Below, piece after piece: positions 1-7,299 of a DNA stretch of 9,766 bases (position 1 is its first letter; every line of letters begins with the position of its first letter). The DNA is from Cloacimonetes bacterium UBA6081 (lineage in GTDB: Bacteria; Cloacimonadota; Cloacimonadia; Cloacimonadales; Cloacimonadaceae): assembly GCA_002428685.1 (NCBI GenBank), contig DIXL01000104.1:18946-28711 (forward strand), read 5' to 3'. The notes under the pieces were generated by a model, which was given only the letters and a program-made list of their open reading frames with translations, was not told the DNA's origin and did no database searches. Position numbers and translations under genes: made by a program.

Positions 1-25
1 ACAGTTGTGAGTCGGGAACGACAGT
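1..25 (-). repeat. Possible fragment of the palindromic repeat family at the window edge
   Basis: On the minus strand the bases at 24-13 read CTGTCGTTCCCG, of which TGTCGTTCCCG equals the left end of copies 1 and 2. The sequence then diverges and reaches the window edge. ACAGT occurs as a direct repeat at both ends of the 25 bp. It could be a broken copy or a related family; the window ends before this can be settled. Confidence 0.35.
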
Positions 26-58
26 ATGTTTATTAGTATAATTTTTGATAATAAGCCC

Positions 59-895
59 CTACATCTTAGCCAGAATGGCTTTTACGGTATTTATCGGAAT
101 GGCAAAGCCAATGCCGATATTGCCACCGTTCTCACTAAAGATAAAGGTGTTTATCCCAATCACTTCGCCATTAATATTGGCCAAGGGGCCGCCGCTGTTG
201 CCGGGGTTGATGGCTGCATCGGTTTGAATCATACGTTTATATTCCTGTTTATCGGCCCGGGGAGCAAAACTGCGGTTGATGGCAGAAATTACGCCCACAG
301 ACACACTTGGCTTGGAGTCGTTCATTAAAAAGCCATAGGGGTTGCCCAGGGCAATGCTCCATTCTCCAATAATTAAATCGCTGGAATTGCCAAGCTTGGC
401 ATAGGGGAGTTTGTTTCCGGTTATTTTCAGTTTGGCGATGTCGTGAATTTGATCAATTCCGATGATACCGGCGTCGAATTCGCGTTTATCGGGCAGCACA
501 ACTTTGATTTGCGTGGCCCCGCTGACCACATGCGCATTGGTGATCAGATAGCCATCGGGATCATAAATAACGCCGCTGCCTATGGACTGAACCTGGCGCT
601 GCATCGGGGCAAAATCAAAGAAATCAAAAAAGCCGAAACCGAGGGATCTGCGTGCTCTAACCAGCTCGGTTTTTATTACGTTTACGCTTACCACAGCCGG
701 TTCCACCTCGAGCACTGCTTTGGTAATGGCATTTTGCCTTGAAGTGTCCACAGACTTTGTGGCCTGCGTTTTGCCGCTGGAAAACATGTCCTTAACTTTG
801 GTTTGGGATTGATCGTAATGGTTAATTAAAGCTATGGTGATGCCGGCATTCAGCAAGAGAATGACGATAATGGTGAAACAACTGATTTTTTTCAC
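59..895 (-). CDS. HtrA/DegP-family trypsin-like serine protease without a PDZ domain
   Basis: This is probably a membrane-anchored periplasmic serine protease for misfolded envelope proteins. The 278-residue product has a hydrophobic N-terminal segment (about residues 7-24), either a signal anchor or an uncleaved signal. A trypsin-like domain follows, with the full HtrA triad: His122 in TNAHVV, Asp152 in HDIAKLKI and Ser234 in GNSGGPL. The Phe-rich stretch at 85-95 sits where HtrA proteins carry loop LA. The protein stops right after GFAIPINTVKAILAKM, the end of the protease domain, so the one or two C-terminal PDZ domains usual in DegP, DegQ and DegS are missing. No PDZ-like residues are apparent in the 58 bases beyond the stop. 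The start is GTG, chosen because AGAGGA lies 4 nt upstream and the nearby ATG at 900 runs into TGA after two codons. It is the last gene of the block, 9 nt after the DUF116 gene. The family call is firm; the specific substrate is unknown. Confidence 0.9.
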   Translation of the reverse strand: MKKISCFTIIVILLLNAGITIALINHYDQSQTKVKDMFSSGKTQATKSVDTSRQNAITKAVLEVEPAVVSVNVIKTELVRARRSLGFGFFDFFDFAPMQRQVQSIGSGVIYDPDGYLITNAHVVSGATQIKVVLPDKREFDAGIIGIDQIHDIAKLKITGNKLPYAKLGNSSDLIIGEWSIALGNPYGFLMNDSKPSVSVGVISAINRSFAPRADKQEYKRMIQTDAAINPGNSGGPLANINGEVIGINTFIFSENGGNIGIGFAIPINTVKAILAKM

Positions 896-899
896 GTCA

Positions 900-905
900 T
901 CCTCT
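900..905 (-). promoter_or_regulatory. Ribosome binding site that selects the GTG start of the HtrA-like protease
   Basis: The minus strand reads AGAGGA, then 4 nt, then GTG at 895-893. It overlaps the TAA stop (907-905) of the DUF116 gene, which suggests coupled translation. The competing ATG at 900-898 lies inside this motif and is followed by ACG TGA, so it cannot start a gene. Confidence 0.6.
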
Positions 906-1654
906 TAGGCAAATTTCTTGATGGCAAATTCAATTGGGGCAGTGCTAACCGTGGTTTCGAAGCAAGTGCCCTTGGGACGTTCGTTTAAAACTGCATAAAT
1001 GGGATAACGCCAACTGTCTCGCAAACCATCGGTAAGATCACGATGGCAGGCCACCGCAATAATTACGTCCGGATTGGTATCGATAATCAGTTTACGCGCC
1101 AGAGAACCACCCGAGGCTACAACTGCCTTAACGTTGTATTTGTTTACAATTCCTTTCATTTTTGCAATATCGCAATTGCCGCATTCTTCGCATTCTATAA
1201 TGTCATTTACAATACGGATTTTACACTCGGAACTTTGCAGGCAGTGAGGTAGTAATAACAAGATCTTCTGGCTGTGAATGCCGTTAAAATTGGTAAGCAC
1301 AATCTCGTTATTAAAATGTAAAAAAGACTCCTGCAGAATCTGCTTACTCTGCAAAAACAGCTTGCTAAGCCATTTGGCCAGATAGTAATAGATGTTTACC
1401 AGCATCCAGGCGGTGTAAAGCTTTAAGCCTTTGGGTTTTATCTTTTGGTGAGTGCTCATCAAAATTAGAATCCAAGAACTAACCAAAACCACCAGAATGA
1501 TGAATAGTAGTGTGTAGGCTGCTGTTCCCCAGCCAGATAAACCCAAACGGTGATAGCTGGCCAGAGCCATGATAAAATAAACAAGGGCAAGTATAAACAG
1601 CGATAAGCTGACATACATGGGAAATTTGATGATGGCAAAATAATGCTTTTTCAT
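905..1654 (-). CDS. DUF116 family membrane protein with a cysteine-rich cytoplasmic domain
   Basis: The 249-residue protein has two predicted membrane segments (about 13-33 and 45-66) and a soluble C-terminal domain that I recognise as DUF116. Family features are visible in order: LLLPHCLQ (134-140), Cys144, the cluster C155-x2-C158-x2-C161 around ECEECGNC, the glycine-rich SGGSLARKLI (181-190), AVACHRDL (200-207, with Cys203) and VLNERPKGTCF (222-232, with Cys231). Seven cysteines in the soluble domain (138, 144, 155, 158, 161, 203, 231) suggest metal or iron-sulfur binding, but this is inference and the biochemical role is not known to me. It starts 4 nt after the fmt stop. DUF116 genes are often found beside def and fmt in other bacteria, as I recall from general knowledge, so a link to translation or N-terminal processing is possible. 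Family assignment is firm and function is open. Confidence 0.85.
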   Translation of the reverse strand: MKKHYFAIIKFPMYVSLSLFILALVYFIMALASYHRLGLSGWGTAAYTLLFIILVVLVSSWILILMSTHQKIKPKGLKLYTAWMLVNIYYYLAKWLSKLFLQSKQILQESFLHFNNEIVLTNFNGIHSQKILLLLPHCLQSSECKIRIVNDIIECEECGNCDIAKMKGIVNKYNVKAVVASGGSLARKLIIDTNPDVIIAVACHRDLTDGLRDSWRYPIYAVLNERPKGTCFETTVSTAPIEFAIKKFA

Positions 1655-1658
1655 AGTA

Positions 1659-2594
1659 TCACATCCATAGTTTTTCGCCGGAAATCAGCCTGGCGCCATT
1701 GGCAAAAGCTGCGGCATCCATTTGCTTTTTCCCAGCTGCCTGAACCAAAGTAATCAGAATTTGATTATCCAGGCAGTTAACGGTAAAACCGGAGTTTTTA
1801 ACGAGGTTATTTATGGTGCCGGGTTCGCCTGCAGCAGGCAAATCCAGTAACTGGGCACCCAGAAGTTTTAGTTTTATACCACGGTGAAAAACCCAGGCAC
1901 CGGGACTTAGAGAAAAGGCACGAATCTTGTTATGAACAGCCAAAGCAGGTTTCTTCCACGATATCTGACACAGAGAGCTGTCTATCATGGGACACCAAGT
2001 GGCCTGTTCTGCGTTTTGAGCCTGCTCCTGAGCTAAGCACGTGGGGGTATTTAACAGGTTCAGCAGCATTTGCGCAGCCTGCTCTGCCAAGCGATCGTGC
2101 AGACTGCTGTAGTTTTCATTTGGTAAAATCGCTAGGCTTTCCTGCATAATAACAGGCCCTGCATCCATTTGCGCCACCAAGCGAAAGATGGAATTTCCCG
2201 TGGTGGTTTCGCCTTTCAGCAGCGCACTCTGAATAGGGCTGGCACCACGATAATTGGGAAGCAAGGAAGGATGAATGTTTATGGCTTTGTAGGGTGCCAG
2301 TCTGCGCAGTTCCCTACCCAAAAAACCACCGTAAGAGGCTGTAATAATAATGTCCGTGGCAGTTTTGGCAATTGTGCTAATGCTATCGGGCGTGTTTATG
2401 GATTCTGGTGTAAACAGCGGTAGTTGCTGCTCTATTGCATAGCTGGATACCGGTGTAGGTTGCGGGTGTAAATTGCGTCCGGCTGGTTTATCGGGTTGGC
2501 TAACCACTAAAAGCGGTTTATAGCCCTGCTGACACATTGCTTTCAGGATAGGCAAAGCAAAGGCAGAAGAGCCAATAAACACGCTTTTAATCAT
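1659..2594 (-). CDS. fmt: Methionyl-tRNA formyltransferase
   Basis: Fmt transfers a formyl group from 10-formyltetrahydrofolate to the amino group of methionyl-tRNA(fMet) before initiation in the cytoplasm. The 311-residue length is normal for the family. The N-terminal Rossmann-like domain shows SQPDKPAGR (32-40) and the folate-site signature NIHPSLLPNYRGASPIQ (106-122). The catalytic residues Asn106, His108 and Asp144 (in AQMDAGPV) fall at the same numbers as in E. coli Fmt. The C-terminal tRNA-binding domain runs from about 207 to the end, with VHNKIRAFSLSPGAW (220-234) typical of it. Its ATG overlaps the TGA of def by 4 nt (ATGA at 2594-2591), pointing to translational coupling with the enzyme that reverses its modification on finished proteins. 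No odd features; identification is secure. Confidence 0.97.
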   Translation of the reverse strand: MIKSVFIGSSAFALPILKAMCQQGYKPLLVVSQPDKPAGRNLHPQPTPVSSYAIEQQLPLFTPESINTPDSISTIAKTATDIIITASYGGFLGRELRRLAPYKAINIHPSLLPNYRGASPIQSALLKGETTTGNSIFRLVAQMDAGPVIMQESLAILPNENYSSLHDRLAEQAAQMLLNLLNTPTCLAQEQAQNAEQATWCPMIDSSLCQISWKKPALAVHNKIRAFSLSPGAWVFHRGIKLKLLGAQLLDLPAAGEPGTINNLVKNSGFTVNCLDNQILITLVQAAGKKQMDAAAFANGARLISGEKLWM

Positions 2595-3151
2595 TCCGGT
2601 AGGTCTTCCATAATGTTTACGCCATCCACAGCCTTGGCTGCCAGGTCTTTTAGTTTGCGTTTCAGTTTCAGCTTAGCCAGAGTCCCAATCTTGTCGGTAA
2701 ACACAATCCCATCCAGGTGGTCGTATTCATGCTGAATAACCACTGCTTCAAAGCCTTCGGCGTTTTTGGTTTGTCTGTTTCCCTCTACGTTGGTGTAACT
2801 AATGGTGATTCTGGCAGCTCTGTGCACATCGGCATAAATGCCTGGAAGACTGATGCAGCCTTCTTCTCCCACAATTTCACCTTCCGTGCTTTCGATAACG
2901 GGGTTGATCATTACAATAGGATTTGGGGCTAGGTCCTCACGACTCCAATGCGGATCAATGACAAACATACGGAAATGGGAACCGACCTGATTGGCGGCCA
3001 AGCCTACGCCGTCACGCTCATACATAGTGTAAACAAGATCCGGAATCAAAGCCAGTAGTCCCAGATCGTTGACATCGCTTTCCGCCAGTTTTTCACGCAG
3101 GATAGCGTCTCCATACAGGCGGATAGGTAGCAACTTGTTAGTTCGTTTCAT
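2591..3151 (-). CDS. def: Peptide deformylase
   Basis: Def removes the N-terminal formyl group from nascent proteins as they leave the ribosome, using a metal ion, usually Fe2+. All three signature motifs are present in the 186-residue protein: motif I GVGLAANQVG (48-57), motif II EEGCISLPG (96-104) with metal ligand Cys99, and motif III QHEYDHLDG (140-148) with metal ligands His141 and His145 and catalytic Glu142. Complete motifs and normal length indicate an active enzyme. A basic, lysine-rich C-terminal helix (about 157-173) follows the catalytic core and may contact the ribosome, as the C-terminal helix does in E. coli Def; that is inference. Its ATG lies within the stop of yajC (ATGA at 3151-3148), and its own TGA overlaps the start of fmt in the same way, so yajC, def and fmt look translationally coupled. 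Confidence 0.97.
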   Translation of the reverse strand: MKRTNKLLPIRLYGDAILREKLAESDVNDLGLLALIPDLVYTMYERDGVGLAANQVGSHFRMFVIDPHWSREDLAPNPIVMINPVIESTEGEIVGEEGCISLPGIYADVHRAARITISYTNVEGNRQTKNAEGFEAVVIQHEYDHLDGIVFTDKIGTLAKLKLKRKLKDLAAKAVDGVNIMEDLPE

Positions 3152-3492
3152 TTTGCAGTGGTTGAATCCTGTATGTTCAAAATGGTTAGGATGGCACTTC
3201 TTTGAAATTCCACCCTGATTTTGTTGGTGTCGTCTATCTCCACCACTACTGTACCTTTATCGGGTTTTAAAGAAACCACACGCCCATAGATGCCGGAAGT
3301 GGTGAGCACTTTGTCGTTAACCTGCAAGGATTCAAGCATCTTTTGGGTTTCTTTGGCTTTCTTCTGTTGAGGGCGGATCATCAGGAAGTAAAGGATGGCA
3401 AACATGGCCAGCATGAAAATAATGCTGCTGCCGCCAAATCCTCCCTGTGAAGTTGCTGCGCCTGTGGCAGCTTGAAGTAGTATGTATTGCAT
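3148..3492 (-). CDS. yajC: YajC, Sec translocon accessory protein
   Basis: YajC is a small inner-membrane protein that associates with SecDF in the protein export machinery. The 114-residue product has a glycine-rich N-terminus, one membrane segment (about 22-39), the family signature FLMIRPQQKK (36-45) immediately after it, and the soluble motif VNDKVLTTSGIYGRV (58-72). Length and order match the family. A strong Shine-Dalgarno (AGGAG) precedes the ATG. secD and secF, often next to yajC, are not downstream here; def follows with a 4-nt overlap. It lies 9 nt after pgpA, and the pgpA stop falls within its ribosome binding site. Confidence is high because the signature is diagnostic. Confidence 0.95.
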   Translation of the reverse strand: MQYILLQAATGAATSQGGFGGSSIIFMLAMFAILYFLMIRPQQKKAKETQKMLESLQVNDKVLTTSGIYGRVVSLKPDKGTVVVEIDDTNKIRVEFQRSAILTILNIQDSTTAK

Positions 3493-3497
3493 TTTTA

Positions 3498-3503
3498 TCT
3501 CCT
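3498..3503 (-). promoter_or_regulatory. Strong ribosome binding site of yajC
   Basis: The minus strand reads AGGAGA, then 5 nt, then ATG at 3492-3490. It is the best Shine-Dalgarno match among the operon genes and overlaps the TAG stop of pgpA (3504-3502). Confidence 0.6.
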
Positions 3504-3990
3504 ATAATCCAAAGAACTTTGGATAGATTTTTAGTAATATTAACAGCAGAACACTTGCATAAATGCCTGCCAGGATATCGTCCGCCACTACTCCCCAACC
3601 TCGCGGCAAACGCTGTGAGCGGTTTATGGGAAAAGGCTTGGCAATATCAAACACTCTGAATAAAATAAAGCCGTAAAGGCCAATTAGCCAGTTATGCGGT
3701 AACCACATCACACTTACAAAATAACCGCAAACCTCGTCTATCACAATATGACCGCTGTCATGCCCCAAAGTTGCCTCGGCTTTACCCGATACAAATACGG
3801 CAAACAGGCAAAACAACAAAAACAGGGGTAAACTGAACGGCAGATTGCTTCCCATAAACCAGGCAGCAGGGAGCAAAAGATACAATCCATAAGCGGCTAA
3901 GCTGCCCCAAGTCCCAGGCATTTTGGGCATGAAACCTATGCCAAAAAAAGTGGCCAGAAATGTGTTGAGATTCAGTTTTTTAGCTTGCAT
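3502..3990 (-). CDS. pgpA: Phosphatidylglycerophosphatase A
   Basis: PgpA dephosphorylates phosphatidylglycerophosphate to phosphatidylglycerol at the inner membrane, the last step in making this phospholipid. The 162-residue hydrophobic protein has about four membrane segments and the family motifs in order: MPGTWGS (24-30), DSGHIVIDEVCGY (78-90) with acidic residues Asp78, Asp85 and Glu86, FRVFDIAKPFPI (111-122) and GWGVVADDILAG (131-142) with Asp137 and Asp138. Length is typical for bacterial PgpA. The ATG overlaps the TAA stop of surA by one base (TAATG at 3992-3988), so it is probably translated by coupling; no separate strong Shine-Dalgarno was seen. It sits among envelope-assembly genes, which fits its role. 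The family is firm and the activity follows from the intact acidic motifs. Confidence 0.93.
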   Translation of the reverse strand: MQAKKLNLNTFLATFFGIGFMPKMPGTWGSLAAYGLYLLLPAAWFMGSNLPFSLPLFLLFCLFAVFVSGKAEATLGHDSGHIVIDEVCGYFVSVMWLPHNWLIGLYGFILFRVFDIAKPFPINRSQRLPRGWGVVADDILAGIYASVLLLILLKIYPKFFGL

Positions 3991-5249
3991 TACAGAGTTA
4001 TCTGCACGTATGATTCTTTTTTAAGCTCGCTGATCCACTTGTCATAGGCATCCATTTGTTTTTTGGTGAAGATCATTTTTTGAACCTGGTCTTTCACTTC
4101 TTCATAGCTGAAGATGCGCGGTGGAAATTCTTCGGTGCGGATAAACAAATAGAGCAAGCCTTCATTTTCCAGCACGGGAGTAAGTTGCCCTACGGGGGCT
4201 GCCATAATTTGCGAAGCAAACAGCGGAGGCATATCCTGCTCGCTGAATTCACCCAAAGAACCACTGTCATTGGCACTTTCGGGATCCATGGAATACTGCT
4301 TTGCCAAAGCTGCCAGTTTTTCGCCCTTAGCGAAGCGGCTGCTAATCTCGTCCATCAGGTTTCTTTCGGCTAAGGAATCTGCTGCAGAGGCAGACAGCAC
4401 TTTCAGGATGTGCCTGGTGCGGATTTCGTTGCCACGGATTTCTTCCAGTTTAATTATGTGATAGCCAAATTGGGTTTCAATTATTTCACTAATCTCGCCT
4501 AAATCGAGTGCAAAAGCGGCTTCTTCAAAGGGTTTAACCATTTGTCCCTTGGTAAAGAAACCCAAATCTCCGCCTACTTCCTTGCTGGGACAATCGCTGT
4601 TTTCGGCAGCCAACGTGGCAAAATCCTCGCCATTATTCAGCCGATTTTTGATGCTTCTAAGCAGGGTAAGTTTTTCATCTTTGGCAGCTTGACTGGGGCC
4701 AATTTCACGCATAATCATACCCAGATTCCAGGAAACAGGTTTTACCGCCAGGGTATCCTTGGTAGCTTCGTAAAAGTCCTGCATTTCTTGCTCGTTAACC
4801 GTAATCTGCGCGGTAATTTGTCTGTCCACCAGTTGTTCGGTGAGCGAACTTTCGGTAAGCATATCCACATAGTATTTCACCAAATCTGCCTCGGTTAGTT
4901 TGCTTTTCTTTAGTTCGGCATTAAATACGGTATCACTGGGATAACGCGCTTTTATTTGTTTCAGATATTGATCTGCCATCTTCTTTACGCGGCTTTCATC
5001 AACTTTTATATCCAGTTCCTTGGCTTTTTGAATCATCAGTTTTTGTGCCACCAGATCGTTTAAAACGTCAAGGGGATCGGTTTCGGGGGTAAGCACTTTG
5101 GCTTGTTGCATTTGTGCCAATTGCTTCTGCAAATCCGAGAGCAAAATGATATCTGTGCCCACTTTGGCAACAATTTTATCAACCAGTTCTGCGCTAAGTG
5201 CTGCCATACATAGAAGCAACATCAGTATGGTGTTAATGGCAATCTTCAT
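3990..5249 (-). CDS. surA: SurA-like periplasmic chaperone with two parvulin domains
   Basis: This is a periplasmic chaperone and peptidyl-prolyl isomerase, likely helping outer-membrane proteins to fold. The 419-residue product has a signal peptide (1-20, probable cleavage after ALSA), a SurA N-terminal domain opening with VDKIVAKVGTDIILLSDL (23-40), a helical region to about 165, parvulin domain 1 (about 171-272) and parvulin domain 2 (about 276-372), then a short C-terminal helix. Domain 1 keeps GGDLGFF (226-232) and GYHIIKL (262-268), but the usual early HIL is replaced by GMIM. Domain 2 keeps RHIL (279-282), but the late GYHII is replaced by LLYLFI. Length and domain order match SurA (E. 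coli SurA is about 430 residues). It follows the parvulin-like lipoprotein by 13 nt with AAGGA upstream of its ATG, and overlaps pgpA by 1 nt. A related name such as PpiD or PrsA is possible, but the two-domain order favours SurA. Confidence 0.9.
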   Translation of the reverse strand: MKIAINTILMLLLCMAALSAELVDKIVAKVGTDIILLSDLQKQLAQMQQAKVLTPETDPLDVLNDLVAQKLMIQKAKELDIKVDESRVKKMADQYLKQIKARYPSDTVFNAELKKSKLTEADLVKYYVDMLTESSLTEQLVDRQITAQITVNEQEMQDFYEATKDTLAVKPVSWNLGMIMREIGPSQAAKDEKLTLLRSIKNRLNNGEDFATLAAENSDCPSKEVGGDLGFFTKGQMVKPFEEAAFALDLGEISEIIETQFGYHIIKLEEIRGNEIRTRHILKVLSASAADSLAERNLMDEISSRFAKGEKLAALAKQYSMDPESANDSGSLGEFSEQDMPPLFASQIMAAPVGQLTPVLENEGLLYLFIRTEEFPPRIFSYEEVKDQVQKMIFTKKQMDAYDKWISELKKESYVQITL

Positions 5250-5262
5250 GAGTAATCCTTCT

Positions 5263-6066
5263 TTAATAATAAAATATCTTCCCAGTTTGGGATTTAACTT
5301 CTTTAATCAACTCTTGGTAAATCTGATCTTGTTTTTCTAAAATCACTTTCCGCTTAATCTCCGCCCGGTAATCTTCAAAATTTGCTTCCTGCGAAGTGGT
5401 GCGTTCTTCCAAGATGCGAAAAATGAACCAAAGCTGATCTTTATTTATCAAGCCAAAGCCCTTTTCGGGTAAATTGCGGGCTGCCAGCCAAAAACTTGAA
5501 TCCGCTCCGGCAGAGCTGATAAAGCCCATAAACCCGTTTTTAGCCTTTAATTCTTCGCTGGAATAGCGTTGCACCGCTTCGTTAAAACTCATACCCTGAT
5601 TTAGCTGGGTCATCACGTTTTCGGCATTGAGTTTGTCTTTTAAAGCTATACGCTGAATGTTGTATTCTACTGCATTCTTTTGAAAATTTGCCTGATGCAA
5701 ACGGAAGTAATTGAACATCTGATCTTCGGACACCTGAACCTGCGCAAGCCTTTGGGTAATAAGCGCATTTGCCTTTATTTTCTTAGCAGCATAGTCCATT
5801 TTTTGCCGCACCGCCAGGCTCTTGTTCAAATTTTGCTCATCGGCATATTGGGCTAAAACCGTAAGATTTACCCAGTCTTCAATATATTTTTTTCTAAGCT
5901 CAGGATTCAGGGCATCCCATTCTTCCACACCAAAAGTGGCTTTGAAGTTCTCCAGATACAGAATCTCTTTATTCACCTGAGCCAAAGCAATGCCTTTTTC
6001 TGCCTTTTTGCCGCAAGCCGTTAGCAGAATAAGCAGCAGTAGGCAAAGTAGTAAAAATCTGTTCAT
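5263..6066 (-). CDS. SurA/PpiC-like lipoprotein with a degenerate parvulin domain
   Basis: The 267-residue product starts with a lipoprotein signal; LLTAC puts the lipidated cysteine at residue 18. A SurA-like N-terminal region follows, with AQVNKEILYLENFKATF (29-45) and the helical stretch LRKKYIEDWVNLTVLAQYADEQNL (57-80). A parvulin-type domain can be traced at about 132-222 by its pattern of sheets and helices, but key positions differ. The usual HIL is YNIQRIAL, GGDLGWF is NGFMGFI (177-183), and the closing GYHII is QLWFIFRI. It is therefore probably a chaperone without isomerase activity, anchored to a periplasmic membrane face. A charged helix (about 230-258) ends the protein. No clear Shine-Dalgarno precedes its ATG, which lies 3 nt after the stop of the upstream lipoprotein gene, so coupled translation is likely. 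Being next to surA suggests the two handle the same clients. Family confidence is good; activity is inference. Confidence 0.82.
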   Translation of the reverse strand: MNRFLLLCLLLLILLTACGKKAEKGIALAQVNKEILYLENFKATFGVEEWDALNPELRKKYIEDWVNLTVLAQYADEQNLNKSLAVRQKMDYAAKKIKANALITQRLAQVQVSEDQMFNYFRLHQANFQKNAVEYNIQRIALKDKLNAENVMTQLNQGMSFNEAVQRYSSEELKAKNGFMGFISSAGADSSFWLAARNLPEKGFGLINKDQLWFIFRILEERTTSQEANFEDYRAEIKRKVILEKQDQIYQELIKEVKSQTGKIFYY

Positions 6067-6069
6067 AGT

Positions 6070-7299
6070 TTACAAAAACGGAGGCGTATATTTAATCCGC
6101 ACATAGGGTTGTTTAGTTACATCGGCGGTAAAGCAATCCCAGAATTCCAGATAGCCAAAATTCTGCCGTTCCTGCGAAGATTGAATCATGATGCCTTTGG
6201 GGGGTTTATCACCGGAAGTGTAAGCCTGAACTATAGGCGTGATATCAATCTCGATGCTATCACCAACCACAAGACCAAGTGAAGAAGTGGTATAAGTGAT
6301 TGTTTCATAATCGCCACTGACAAGCGGAGTAAGGGCTGTATTGCTGTCGCTTACCACATTGAAGGGAAATAAACTAAAGGTGCTAGCTCCGGTGTAATAA
6401 CTATTATCCTTCACATGCAAAACCAGGGTAGCTTTATTGATGGTCAAACGCCTGATTGATAAGCTATCCAACTGGGTCCCATCAATATCTTTAAACAGGG
6501 TGGTGGTAGGATTAAACTGCACAAACATGCGTCTGCTGGTAAGGTTGTCAATTTTCCAAGAAGGAGAAGCTGTGGCCAAAGGAGCATCCAGCAAAAAGCT
6601 GTCTTTGGATGGTAAAGAACTATAAGTGCTAAAACTGGTGGCATCTGAATCAGTTTTGTATTTTATAAACATCTTAGCTCCGCTGCTTACCTCGGCAGAG
6701 GCAATTTCCACCCAGCCTTCGTTCACGGCTTTTATTGCCAAATTCCAGCCGGTGGAATCTGCTGTGCTTTCCCAGGGTCGGATGGCAGAAAAAGGCAGAT
6801 ACAGCTTAACTTGTTTACCTACGATGCTGATGGTGTCATCCACGGTATATTCGGCGTTGGGAATAATGCTCAAATCTGCTTCTGTAATGGTAGAAAGCGT
6901 ATCATTCCAGGCTTTGTTAACTTTATAGAGCTGCAGTTTTAAAGGGTTGCGGGACAGCGGAGAACGCTTTAGTAAATTCAGCTCGACATAGCAGCTATCC
7001 TCATCTTCAAAAGTAAGGGTGGAAGACGCAGGCAGTCCGGTCCAGCGTAAATAGGCAATGGAAGTTGCTCCGCCATAATTACCTGCCAATAGCTTTATCT
7101 CGCGTCCGCTGGTTATGCTTAGGGTTTCTGCCGGAAAGCTGTAACCGGAGATCAAACCAGTTTTGTCGTTGCACTCCAGGGCATGAGTATCACTCCAGTT
7201 GTTACCTGTCAGGTTGTTCTTTTTGGTGCAACCAGATAGCATCATAACAGCCAAAACAATCAGACTGAACCACAAGGTAGGTTTTCTTAATGAATCCAT
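6070..7299 (-). CDS. Unrecognised lipoprotein, possibly with a DNRLRE-like C-terminal domain
   Basis: I do not recognise this protein firmly. With the start at 7299 it has 409 residues and a good lipoprotein signal, MDSLRKPTLWFSLIVLAVMM followed by LSGC, making Cys24 the lipidated residue. The rest is rich in Ser, Thr and beta-strand patterns with few charged helices, suggesting a secreted beta-sandwich protein. The last 150 or so residues carry INKATLVLHV, then IDITPIVQAY, then KGIMIQSS, then YLEFWD, ending PYVRIKYTPP. This resembles the DNRLRE-type cell-surface beta domains I know, but the match is from memory and loose. A longer in-frame start at 7377 was rejected: it would put 26 non-signal residues ahead of the signal peptide and cover the origin elements, while TAGGATT precedes the chosen ATG. 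It is the first gene of the block, next to oriC. TTGACC (7377-7372) and TACAAT-like hexamers occur upstream, but at non-canonical spacing. Confidence 0.75.
   Translation of the reverse strand: MDSLRKPTLWFSLIVLAVMMLSGCTKKNNLTGNNWSDTHALECNDKTGLISGYSFPAETLSITSGREIKLLAGNYGGATSIAYLRWTGLPASSTLTFEDEDSCYVELNLLKRSPLSRNPLKLQLYKVNKAWNDTLSTITEADLSIIPNAEYTVDDTISIVGKQVKLYLPFSAIRPWESTADSTGWNLAIKAVNEGWVEIASAEVSSGAKMFIKYKTDSDATSFSTYSSLPSKDSFLLDAPLATASPSWKIDNLTSRRMFVQFNPTTTLFKDIDGTQLDSLSIRRLTINKATLVLHVKDNSYYTGASTFSLFPFNVVSDSNTALTPLVSGDYETITYTTSSLGLVVGDSIEIDITPIVQAYTSGDKPPKGIMIQSSQERQNFGYLEFWDCFTADVTKQPYVRIKYTPPFL

Noticed and set aside
898..900. ATG at 900 as the start of the HtrA-like protease
   Set aside because: It is out of frame with the gene and meets TGA after two codons; the GTG at 895 is in frame with a good ribosome binding site.
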